The notes below the pieces were generated by a model. It searched no databases. It was not told the DNA's origin and worked only from the letters and a program-made list of their open reading frames with translations. The translations under genes and the position numbers were made by a program. A stretch of DNA of 8,858 nucleotides from positions 1 through 8,858 of the forward strand of contig JACDDK010000034.1 of the NCBI GenBank assembly GCA_013817025.1. The letters run 5' to 3'. This document shows, piece after piece, positions 1 to 5,341 of the stretch. Each line of letters opens with the position of its first letter. The stretch's first letter is position 1. This DNA is from Rubrobacter sp. (GTDB lineage Bacteria; Actinomycetota; Rubrobacteria; Rubrobacterales; Rubrobacteraceae).

Positions 1-267
1 TTCTCCTACCGTGGCGCTTGCGGTGTCTTCAGGATCCACGTCGTCCGCGGGTGCGCGTCGGAAGTCTTTGTCGCGTGCGCGAGAGATGCGTTCACGCATA
101 CGCTCGCCCACATCGAAGTAGCGTTCACGACCGCGTTCGCGGGCCTCGCCGGTGCGGTTGGAGATGGAGCCTCGAAGTTCGCGTCCGCTGCGCGGGGCGA
201 GGAGGATACCGGCGATAACGCCAGCCGCCCCACCGATGAGGAAAGTACGAATCCTCTGCTTGTCCAT
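1..267 (-). CDS. YtxH-domain-like small membrane protein, 5' part (partial)
   Basis: The frame is open from an ATG at 265-267 to the left edge, giving the first 89 residues of a protein whose end lies outside the window. Residues about 8-24 form one hydrophobic membrane segment rich in Gly/Ala, immediately followed by APRSGRELR. This matches the YtxH-family pattern of a glycine-rich helix ending in AP-x-SG-x-ELR. The remainder is highly charged (many Arg/Glu) and probably forms a cytoplasmic helix. A near-perfect ribosome binding site (GGAGGTGATC) lies about 7 nt before the ATG, which fixes the start. YtxH-type proteins are poorly understood and usually linked to envelope or general stress; no specific role can be seen here. 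The gene follows the kinase-like gene by 72 nt on the same strand. An overlapping frame at 6-233 is a shadow. Family call moderately sure; gene reality very likely. Confidence 0.8.
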   Translation of the reverse strand, partial: MDKQRIRTFLIGGAAGVIAGILLAPRSGRELRGSISNRTGEARERGRERYFDVGERMRERISRARDKDFRRAPADDVDPEDTASATVGE

Positions 268-300
268 TAGAGCCGATCACCTCCGGGAAGCCTGACCGTC

Positions 301-306
301 ATTCTA
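301..306 (-). promoter_or_regulatory. Possible -10 box for the YtxH-like gene
   Basis: TAGAAT (minus strand) differs from the sigma-70-type consensus TATAAT at one base and lies 34 nt before the ATG, leaving a leader of about 27 nt that holds the strong ribosome binding site. No good -35 box is seen at 16-18 nt spacing, so the gene may instead be read through from the upstream kinase gene. The rest of the 268-339 gap shows no clear terminator hairpin. Confidence 0.3.
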
Positions 307-339
307 ACCCGAAGCGTCCCGGAAAGCCCACCGAAGCCG

Positions 340-1299
340 CTAACGACGACTGCTCGCGTCCAGCAGCAGGAATGGCTCCTGAACGGCCTCGCCCCGCGCG
401 CTGGCCGCCATCTCGTAGACGCGGTTGGCGACGATCTCCACGCCAGCGTCCGAGGCGGCCTCGATGGAGAGGTTCTCGACCGTGTTGATGCCGCCGCGCA
501 AGGCGCTCTGGAAGATGTAGTCGTGGATCTGGCGTATCTCCTCGAAGTGCGAGATGTACTCCTCCGCCGGACGCCGCATCGACGTACCCAGCGCCCGCAC
601 CTGAAAACGTCCCTGATGGACCTCCTCGTCCGAGAGATACACCACCAGCGAGCACACGTTCGGGTGCTCCCGGTAGCGGTTCAAGATGATCTCCGGCGCG
701 AGATGCACGCCCTCTATGACGATGTTCGTCCCCTCGTGCAACGCCCGCTCCACGATGGCATCCACCCCCACCGAGACCTGCGCTGACTGCGACCGGAACC
801 CGAAGAGAACCGCGCTCTCCTCCTCGACCGGCATCCTGATGTCCTCCCGCCCGATGGCGTAGGAGCTCTTGTGCAGCATCGGCAGCAGGTCCGGGCTAAT
901 GGCGCGTCGCAACACCTCCCGGATGGAGTCCGTCCCGATCACGCTCTGAATATTCAACCGTCGCGCCACGTCCGCCGCCAGCGTGCTGGTCCCAACCCCC
1001 GTAGCACCGCCGATGAGCACGACCACCGGCTCCGTGGATTGGCGCAGAATGCGCCATTTGTCGAGCCTCGGGACGATCAGGGAGTCCGCGACCATGAGTT
1101 TGGAGCGGACCCGCGCGAGTACTTCCTCCTCCTCGACGACGTAGCGTTCCTCAGCCATCAACTCACCGCGTACCTCGCTGGCTATGCGGTGGGCGACCTC
1201 CATGCGGGCACCGGCCTGGGCGAGCGTCTGCGCCAGGATACCTCGGGAAAAAGGAGTCTCCCGGCCTTCCTTGACGATGGTGATCTCCAACTCTTCCAT
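340..1299 (-). CDS. 2-phosphoglycerate kinase-like protein with N-terminal ATP-cone
   Basis: A 319-residue protein. Residues about 3-85 resemble an ATP-cone, a regulatory nucleotide-binding module: an initial beta hairpin with KEGRETPFSRG, then helices. Residues 91-300 form a P-loop kinase domain: VVVLIGGATGVGTSTLA (93-108) is the Walker A region, VIGTDSIREVLR (120-131) follows, and IVIEGVHLAPE (193-203) is the Walker-B-like strand. This order and the GTDSIREV motif match archaeal-type 2-phosphoglycerate kinases, which phosphorylate 2-phosphoglycerate to 2,3-bisphosphoglycerate, the precursor of cyclic 2,3-diphosphoglycerate in methanogens. The usual P-loop lysine position holds Thr104 (GVGTS), so either the subfamily uses another residue or activity is altered. 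Whether a bacterium makes the methanogen product is unknown; the substrate remains unproven. Start: ATG preceded by GGAGGG at about 5 nt. It follows the DUF4126 gene by 36 nt on the same strand, probably as one transcript. Confidence 0.85.
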   Translation of the reverse strand: MEELEITIVKEGRETPFSRGILAQTLAQAGARMEVAHRIASEVRGELMAEERYVVEEEEVLARVRSKLMVADSLIVPRLDKWRILRQSTEPVVVLIGGATGVGTSTLAADVARRLNIQSVIGTDSIREVLRRAISPDLLPMLHKSSYAIGREDIRMPVEEESAVLFGFRSQSAQVSVGVDAIVERALHEGTNIVIEGVHLAPEIILNRYREHPNVCSLVVYLSDEEVHQGRFQVRALGTSMRRPAEEYISHFEEIRQIHDYIFQSALRGGINTVENLSIEAASDAGVEIVANRVYEMAASARGEAVQEPFLLLDASSRR

Positions 1300-1335
1300 A
1301 GCACCCTCCGTCTCCGGCTGGAGCGCCGATAAGGT

Positions 1336-1914
1336 CTAATCGCCGAGGATGCGGAGGCCCCCAAACTTCCTCTGCCTCCGGCGTTTGATCCGATAGAAGA
1401 AGAATAACAGAAACGCAACGAGCACTAGCGGAACCAGCGGAACCAACACCGCAACGACCCCGCCAACGACCGCCACGACATCCTCGATAGTGCTAAGAAA
1501 CGGTGCCGAAGTCCCCGCCGTAGCTACGTTCGCCGACGGTCGCAAAAGAGACTTCAACACAGCCACGACCCCCGCGATGCCACCGCCCGCCGCAAGCTCC
1601 GGTATCGCCTCGACGTTCAACCCCGCCTGAAGCGCCGCCGAAAAAAGCACCGCTCCCGCCACGATCCGAACCGGCGTCTGCACCAAATCCAGCACCGAAT
1701 CGAGCGCCGGGACTTTATCCAACCCACTCTCGAAGAGAGCCAGGGCGAGCAGAATCCCGATCACCAACCAGTCGTCCAATAAACCGAACGGCTTCGGATA
1801 GTCGAAGAACCCTAGTTTGGCGAAGATTCCGGCCAGCGCGAGCGGCAGATAAGCCCGAACCCCGGCTATCGAAGAGAGGCCAACCCCAGTACCCGCTGCG
1901 AGAAGAAACTCCAT
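1336..1914 (-). CDS. DUF4126-type multi-pass membrane protein
   Basis: A 192-residue hydrophobic protein from the ATG at 1912-1914. It has several predicted membrane segments: an N-terminal helix with GTGVGLSSIAGVRAYLPL, a helix WLVIGILLALALFE, a Gly/Ala-rich pair in the middle and a long C-terminal helix (VAVLVPLVPLVLVAFLLFFFY). It ends in a basic cytoplasmic tail, IKRRRQRKF. The SGxRAYLPL-like start followed by a DxxPxLDSxxD-like stretch (DKVPALDSVLD) and QTPVRIVAGA is typical of the uncharacterised DUF4126 family. A start 7 codons upstream (1933-1935) is possible, but its ATG lies inside a good promoter whose -10 box ends 6 nt before the chosen ATG, so the chosen start fits a leaderless mRNA. 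No ribosome binding site precedes either start. Function unknown. It is the first gene of a probable operon with the kinase-like gene and is divergent from glyS. Confidence 0.8.
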   Translation of the reverse strand: MEFLLAAGTGVGLSSIAGVRAYLPLALAGIFAKLGFFDYPKPFGLLDDWLVIGILLALALFESGLDKVPALDSVLDLVQTPVRIVAGAVLFSAALQAGLNVEAIPELAAGGGIAGVVAVLKSLLRPSANVATAGTSAPFLSTIEDVVAVVGGVVAVLVPLVPLVLVAFLLFFFYRIKRRRQRKFGGLRILGD

Positions 1915-1920
1915 GCGCGA

Positions 1921-1948
1921 ATTATATCGCAGCACCGCCAGGCGTCAG
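1921..1948 (-). promoter_or_regulatory. Promoter for the DUF4126 gene, placed for a leaderless start
   Basis: On the minus strand a perfect TATAAT (1921-1926) is preceded, after a 16-nt spacer, by CTGACG (1943-1948), which matches the -35 consensus TTGACA at four of six positions. The -10 box ends 6 nt before the ATG at 1914, so transcription would begin at or next to the A of that codon. This supports the shorter start and a leaderless mRNA, common in actinobacteria. Confidence 0.6.
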
Positions 1949-1975
1949 CCCCTCAAAGAGGCGACCCGGCTGGGC

Positions 1976-1981
1976 TATACT
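1976..1981 (+). promoter_or_regulatory. Possible -10 box of the glyS promoter
   Basis: TATACT matches TATAAT at five of six positions and lies 42 nt before the glyS GTG. It sits between 5-bp inverted arms CCGGC (1966-1970) and GCCGG (1983-1987). The -35 region is not recognisable, so this is tentative. The leader would be about 36 nt, too short for a T-box riboswitch. Confidence 0.4.
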
Positions 1982-2023
1982 TGCCGGAGTCTACGTCGCA
2001 TCTAACAACGCTCGGAGGAACAA

Positions 2024-3406
2024 GTGTCGCAGGCCGTAACGATGGAAAAATTAGTCGCGTTTTGCAAGCGTCGGGGCTTCGTGTTCCAGAGTTCGGAGAT
2101 CTACGGCGGCATCCGCTCCTCCTACGATTACGGCCCGCTCGGGGTGGAGATGAAACGCAACATCAAGGAGGAGTGGTGGCGGCGCACCGTCCACATGCGC
2201 GACGACGTCGTCGGCCTCGACTCGGCCATCATCATGCACCCTAAAGTCTGGGAGGCGTCCGGGCACACGGCGACCTTCAACGACATGCTCGTCGAGAGCC
2301 GCACCAGCGGCCGCCGCTACCGGGCGGACCATCTGATCGAGGGTGCCACCGATATCGACGCCGAGGGCATGAGCGCGGAGGAGCTTACGGAGATCATCCA
2401 GTCCGACGACCGGATAAAGGACCCGATGGACGGCGGGCGGGACTTCGCGCCGGTGCGACCGTTTAACCTGATGTTCGAGACGTTTACGGGTCCGGTGAAG
2501 GGGCCAGAGAACGTGGCGTATTTGAGGCCGGAGACGGCGCAGGGGATCTTCACGAACTTCAAGAACGTGGTGCAGACCAGCCGGGTGAAAGTACCGTTCG
2601 GGATCGCGCAGCAAGGGAAGAGCTTTCGGAACGAGATCACACCGGGCAACTTCATTTTCCGCACTCGCGAATTCGAGCAGATGGAGATGGAGTTCTTCGT
2701 CGAACCCGGCACCGACGAGGAGTGGCACGAGTTCTGGATCGAAGAGCGCTGGAACTGGTACACGAGCCTCGGCATAAACCCCGATAACCTACGCCGCTAC
2801 GAGCATCCGCGGGAGAAGCTCTCCCACTACTCCAAGCGCACTGTGGACATCGAGTACAACTTCCCATTCGCCGGTTGGTCGGAACTCGAAGGCATCGCCA
2901 ACCGCACCGACTACGACCTCAAGCAGCACGCCGAGCACTCCGGCGAGAACCTCGAATACATCGACCAGACTACCAACCAACGCTACTACCCTTACGTCAT
3001 CGAACCTGCTGGCGGCCCAGACCGCATCATGCTCGCGTTCCTCTCCGACGCCTTCACCGAGGAGGAAGTGAACGGCGAGGAGCGCACCGTCCTCAAGCTC
3101 CACCCGCGCATCGCGCCGATAAAAGCCGCCGTCTTCCCGCTCTCCAAGAAGGAGCCTGTCTCCACCGTCGCCCGCGAACTTTACGACGACCTCAAGGGCG
3201 ACTACCGCATCTTCTACGACGACTCCGGCTCCATAGGCCGCCGCTACCGCCGCCAGGACGAGGCGGGGACGCCGTTCTGCGTTACGGTCGACTTCGACAC
3301 GATGGACGACAACAGCGTAACCATCCGCGATAGGGACACCATGCAGCAGGAGCGTATACCGCTCGCGGCTGTTCGGGAGCGGTTGCAGAAGCTGATCTCA
3401 GGCTAG
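2024..3406 (+). CDS. glyS: Glycyl-tRNA synthetase, single-chain (alpha2, eukaryote/archaea-type)
   Basis: This cytoplasmic class II enzyme charges tRNA-Gly with glycine using ATP. The 460 residues show the family landmarks: SSEIYGGIRSSYDYGPLG near the N-terminus (23-40), LRPETAQGIFTNFKNV (167-182), motif 2 with FRNEITPGNFIFRTREFEQME (201-221), the glycine-pocket stretch GWSELEGIANRTDYDL (284-299), motif 3 YVIEPAGGPDRIMLAFL (324-340), and a C-terminal anticodon-binding domain from about 360 onward (LHPRIAPIKAAVFPL, GSIGRRYRRQDEAGTPFCVTVD). It is the dimeric single-chain type, not the two-subunit alpha/beta bacterial form, and slightly shorter than many relatives because the insertion around residues 100-145 is compact. 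The GTG start is chosen because GGAGG lies 5 nt upstream; an in-frame ATG six codons later has no such signal. The stop codon overlaps the ribosome binding site of the next gene. Confidence 0.97.
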   Translation: MSQAVTMEKLVAFCKRRGFVFQSSEIYGGIRSSYDYGPLGVEMKRNIKEEWWRRTVHMRDDVVGLDSAIIMHPKVWEASGHTATFNDMLVESRTSGRRYRADHLIEGATDIDAEGMSAEELTEIIQSDDRIKDPMDGGRDFAPVRPFNLMFETFTGPVKGPENVAYLRPETAQGIFTNFKNVVQTSRVKVPFGIAQQGKSFRNEITPGNFIFRTREFEQMEMEFFVEPGTDEEWHEFWIEERWNWYTSLGINPDNLRRYEHPREKLSHYSKRTVDIEYNFPFAGWSELEGIANRTDYDLKQHAEHSGENLEYIDQTTNQRYYPYVIEPAGGPDRIMLAFLSDAFTEEEVNGEERTVLKLHPRIAPIKAAVFPLSKKEPVSTVARELYDDLKGDYRIFYDDSGSIGRRYRRQDEAGTPFCVTVDFDTMDDNSVTIRDRDTMQQERIPLAAVRERLQKLISG

Positions 3407-3417
3407 GAGGCGGGCCC

Positions 3418-3927
3418 GTGCCGGTGGAGGTCATCGGGATCGACCACGTCTACGTGGCGGTACGAGACATGGAGAGATCCGAGGAGTTCTACGATCGCGT
3501 GATGGCCGTACTAGGATTCCGGAAGCGGCAAGGAACCATAGGCGGAGACCCCCACTTTTTCTATTACGGTCGCCATTTCGCCTACTCGCTGAGACTCGCA
3601 AGGGAAGGAACTCCTAACCACGACCCCTACGCGCCAGGGCTCCATCACTTCTGCTTCAGGGTGGTGGACGAGGAGGCCGTGGACCGGGCGGCGAGCGAAC
3701 TGGCTGAAGCAGGCGTGGAGGCCACGGAGCCTCGCTACTACCCGGAGTACGGCCCGGACTACTACGCCACGTTCTTCGAGGACCCGGACGGGATAAGGCT
3801 TGAGGTGATGAACTTCCGGGAGCTGAGGCGCAAGATCATGTACGACTGGGAGACGAGGGAGGTCAGGGTACCGGGAAAATTTTACTCTCCCCGGCCACCA
3901 CACCGAAGTGCCGAAGGTCCAGGGTGA
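3418..3927 (+). CDS. VOC-family (glyoxalase/dioxygenase-fold) metalloprotein
   Basis: A 169-residue protein with two beta-alpha-beta-beta-beta halves of the vicinal oxygen chelate fold. The first half begins IDHVYVAVRDMERSEEFYDRVMAVLGF with metal-ligand candidate His10. The second begins LHHFCFRVVDEEAVDRAASELAEAGV with His77, and closes with FFEDPDGIRLEVMNF carrying Glu129. Families with this fold include lactoylglutathione lyases, epimerases, extradiol dioxygenases and resistance proteins; the substrate cannot be told. Start GTG: AGGAGG overlaps the glyS stop (TAGGAGG) and sits 7 nt upstream, so the gene is probably co-transcribed and translationally coupled with glyS, a link likely due to position alone. 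The last 21 residues (from about 149) are encoded by DNA shared with the 3' end of the convergent PIN gene and look unlike the rest of the fold, so the C-terminus may have been altered. Confidence 0.88.
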   Translation: MPVEVIGIDHVYVAVRDMERSEEFYDRVMAVLGFRKRQGTIGGDPHFFYYGRHFAYSLRLAREGTPNHDPYAPGLHHFCFRVVDEEAVDRAASELAEAGVEATEPRYYPEYGPDYYATFFEDPDGIRLEVMNFRELRRKIMYDWETREVRVPGKFYSPRPPHRSAEGPG

Positions 3928-4273
3928 GAACCTTGCCACCGTTGCGCTCGGCGCAGGAGATTACGCTCGCGTCCGCGAAGCCCAACGGTAGATCCTCGTA
4001 GCGCCTGACGAGTTCCCTGACGCGAGGAAAATCCTTCTCTCCGCAATCCAGCGTGAAGCCACCGGAATCCATATCGTGGAGAAAACTTTCGAGAGCCTCT
4101 ACCCTCAGTCGCGTCTCGATCATGTAGGCGCATTCGGAGAGTATTCCGGCTGGAACGAGATATGGCCCCCGGTCCTCATACAGAGCGTCCTTGACTCGTT
4201 CGTGATCTTTATCCAGCCGATTCAAGAGCGCGAAGAGCCCCGAAGTGTCCAGGGTTATCAGCGCTGGCTCCAT
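3863..4273 (-). CDS. PIN-domain ribonuclease toxin (VapC-type)
   Basis: A 136-residue PIN domain, the expected length of a VapC toxin, which cleaves specific RNAs using Mg2+. The acidic residues of the active site are visible: Asp9 in LITLDTSGLFALLNR, Glu47 in GILSECAYM, Asp101 in PLGFADASVISCAE and Asp119 in VLTLDLRHFGV. None is missing, so the toxin looks intact. The chosen ATG (4271-4273) overlaps the last 16 nt of the antitoxin gene. A TTG five codons upstream (4286-4288) is an alternative. No ribosome binding site precedes the ATG, which suggests translation is coupled to the antitoxin. The ATG lies in the 3' arm of a 10-bp inverted repeat (4266-4286). The last 65 nt overlap the VOC gene end-to-end, so read-through from glyS would give antisense RNA to this toxin. 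Family assignment is secure; the RNA target is unknown. Confidence 0.92.
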   Translation of the reverse strand: MEPALITLDTSGLFALLNRLDKDHERVKDALYEDRGPYLVPAGILSECAYMIETRLRVEALESFLHDMDSGGFTLDCGEKDFPRVRELVRRYEDLPLGFADASVISCAERNGGKVLTLDLRHFGVVAGESKIFPVP

Positions 4274-4485
4274 GCCGCATGGAGCCAATCTTCGGAGTTT
4301 TCGCCGGAGAGATCCTTGTCTTCTCCAACTCCTACCGAACGCAATCGGGGACGCTCCCTGCGGTCCAAATACTCTTCGAGAGCTTTTCTAAGCACCTCCG
4401 CCCGCGGCTTATTCTCAACCCGAGCAACTTCTTCGAGAGCCCTACGCAAGTCTTTTGTCAGATATACAGTAGTCTTCTCCATCAT
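4258..4485 (-). CDS. Ribbon-helix-helix antitoxin (CopG/VapB-type)
   Basis: A 75-residue protein of typical antitoxin size. Residues 3-9 (EKTTVYL) form the DNA-binding strand, followed by helix TKDLRRALEEVARVENKPRAEVLRKALEEYLDRRE, the ribbon-helix-helix pattern of CopG-like proteins. The C-terminal part (from about 48) is charged and ends GENSEDWLHAAWSQR, the probable toxin-binding tail. It should neutralise the PIN toxin encoded by the overlapping downstream gene and repress their joint promoter. Two adjacent ATGs (4483-4485 and 4480-4482) could serve as start; a longer reading to 4548 would run through the AT-rich promoter region and is rejected. No Shine-Dalgarno sequence is visible; TATCCT ends 6 nt before the first ATG, so a leaderless start is possible. 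The gene and its upstream DNA are poorer in GC than the neighbours, in keeping with acquisition by transfer. Confidence 0.87.
   Translation of the reverse strand: MMEKTTVYLTKDLRRALEEVARVENKPRAEVLRKALEEYLDRRERPRLRSVGVGEDKDLSGENSEDWLHAAWSQR
4266..4286 (-). promoter_or_regulatory. Inverted repeat over the antitoxin/toxin junction, covering the toxin start codon
   Basis: Two perfect 10-nt arms (GGCTCCATGC and its complement) are separated by one base. In the mRNA this can fold into a roughly 9-bp GC-rich stem with a 3-nt loop, and the toxin ATG lies in its 3' arm. The element sits inside the antitoxin's last codons. It may block independent initiation of the toxin until a ribosome finishing the antitoxin opens it. 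The structure is seen; the function is inferred. Confidence 0.55.
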
Positions 4486-4511
4486 ACGATCAGGATACCA
4501 TACGTTATACG
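4483..4511. promoter_or_regulatory. Repeated (C/T)ATACG boxes, candidate antitoxin operator
   Basis: Three copies of the hexamer CATACG/TATACG occur at 4483-4488, 4499-4504 and 4506-4511 in the short gap between the divergent antitoxin and sulfotransferase-like genes. Ribbon-helix-helix repressors usually bind short repeated boxes in their own promoters, so these are candidates for autoregulation, and the neighbouring gene could be affected as well. The first copy overlaps the antitoxin start region. The repeats are short and the sequence AT-rich, so chance is possible. Confidence 0.4.
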
Positions 4512-4514
4512 CCA

Positions 4515-4520
4515 TATAAA
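4515..4520 (+). promoter_or_regulatory. Possible -10 box for the sulfotransferase-like gene
   Basis: TATAAA lies 15 nt before the ATG at 4536 and the ribosome binding site AGGAG (4524-4528) follows. An alternative -10 is TTATAC at 4505-4510. No clear -35 is seen for either, so the exact promoter is unsure. Confidence 0.3.
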
Positions 4521-4535
4521 AATAGGAGATTACGG

Positions 4536-5270
4536 ATGACCGACACAAAACCCGTAGCGTTGTGGTGCGTGCCGCGCTCGATCTCTACCGCCTTCGAGCG
4601 CGTCTTCGTCGAACGCGACGACTTCGAGGTTCTGCACGAACCGTTCTCCGCTTCCTACTACTACTCGGAGGATCGCCTCTCCGACCGCTACGCCGACAAA
4701 GCGCCGAAACCCGAGAACAACTACAAGAACGTCTTTCGGGATGTCCTAAAGCCGCGAGAGCAGCGGGTCTTTTTGAAGGACATGGCGTATCACGCGAAGC
4801 CCTTGATCGGACCGGACCTCGTCTCGCGTTTCGCTAATACCTTCATCATCCGCGACCCGAAGTACGTCCTTACCTCAATGTACAAGATGTGGCCGGACTT
4901 CACCCTGGAGGAGGCGGGCTACGAGGAGCTTTACCGGCTGTTCAGGATAGCGGAGGAGGCTGGTCAGAAGCCAATCGTCGTGGACGCGATGACGTTCTCG
5001 GAGGACCCGGTGGCTGTGCTCTCGACGTACTGCGAGCTTACGGGAATACCGTTCCAGAAAGACTCCCTTAGCTGGCAGCCCCGTGAGGTGCGACGGTGGG
5101 AGAACTGGGAAGGCTGGCACGAGGAGGCGCAGAAGAGCACCGGCATCCAGCGCGCCGAACGCCGCGACCCCGTGCTGCCACCGGAGCTAGAGGAGATGTA
5201 CGAGCGGTGTCTGCCCGCGTATTACGACCTCGCCGCGCACGCCATACATGGAACTCACCGGAGGTCCTGA
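4536..5270 (+). CDS. Sulfotransferase-family protein
   Basis: A 244-residue soluble protein with the two cofactor-binding signatures of PAPS-dependent sulfotransferases. The 5'-phosphosulfate loop is ALWCVPRSISTAFERVF (8-24), with the PRSxST core. The 3'-phosphate site is FIIRDPKYVLTSMYK (103-117), with Arg106 and Ser114. Between them is HEPFSASYYYS (34-44), typical of the compact bacterial subgroup whose members are often annotated simply as sulfotransferase family proteins. The acceptor substrate cannot be deduced. AGGAG stands 7 nt before the ATG, which fixes the start. The gene is monocistronic: divergent from the antitoxin on its left and ending in an inverted repeat shared with the convergent permease gene. 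Its stop codon TGA is the first three bases of that repeat. Sure of the family, not of the reaction; some relatives of this fold are of unproven activity. Confidence 0.85.
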   Translation: MTDTKPVALWCVPRSISTAFERVFVERDDFEVLHEPFSASYYYSEDRLSDRYADKAPKPENNYKNVFRDVLKPREQRVFLKDMAYHAKPLIGPDLVSRFANTFIIRDPKYVLTSMYKMWPDFTLEEAGYEELYRLFRIAEEAGQKPIVVDAMTFSEDPVAVLSTYCELTGIPFQKDSLSWQPREVRRWENWEGWHEEAQKSTGIQRAERRDPVLPPELEEMYERCLPAYYDLAAHAIHGTHRRS

Positions 5271-5313
5271 AGAGAGAGGGAACGGGCTTCCAGGTCCGTT
5301 CCCTCTCTCTTCA
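5268..5313. terminator. Perfect 18-bp inverted repeat, probable bidirectional terminator
   Basis: Arms 5268-5285 (TGAAGAGAGAGGGAACGG) and 5296-5313 are exact reverse complements around a 10-nt loop. The hairpin lies between two convergent genes, the sulfotransferase-like gene and the permease, and is symmetric, so it could end both transcripts. Neither side has a proper U-tract; the 3' arm itself is pyrimidine-rich (CCCTCTCTCTT). Actinobacterial terminators often lack a U-tract. Confidence 0.8.
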
Positions 5314-5341
5314 ATTCGCTACTGTGGCTGGCGGCTAAGAG

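Noticed and set aside
871..1332. Rightward open frame of 153 codons opposite the kinase gene
   Set aside because: Composition is that of an antisense shadow (Arg/His/Pro-rich), with no family resemblance, while the opposite strand encodes a clear kinase.
1936..2023. T-box riboswitch ahead of glyS
   Set aside because: The whole divergent gap is only about 109 nt, the likely leader is about 36 nt, and no T-box core sequence or terminator/antiterminator pair is visible.
2051..2728. Leftward 225-codon frame inside glyS
   Set aside because: It is the antisense of the well-conserved synthetase; long shadow frames are expected in high-GC DNA.
4076..4539. Rightward frames opposite the toxin-antitoxin pair
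   Set aside because: They are reverse-strand readings of the PIN and ribbon-helix-helix genes and lack any recognisable domain.
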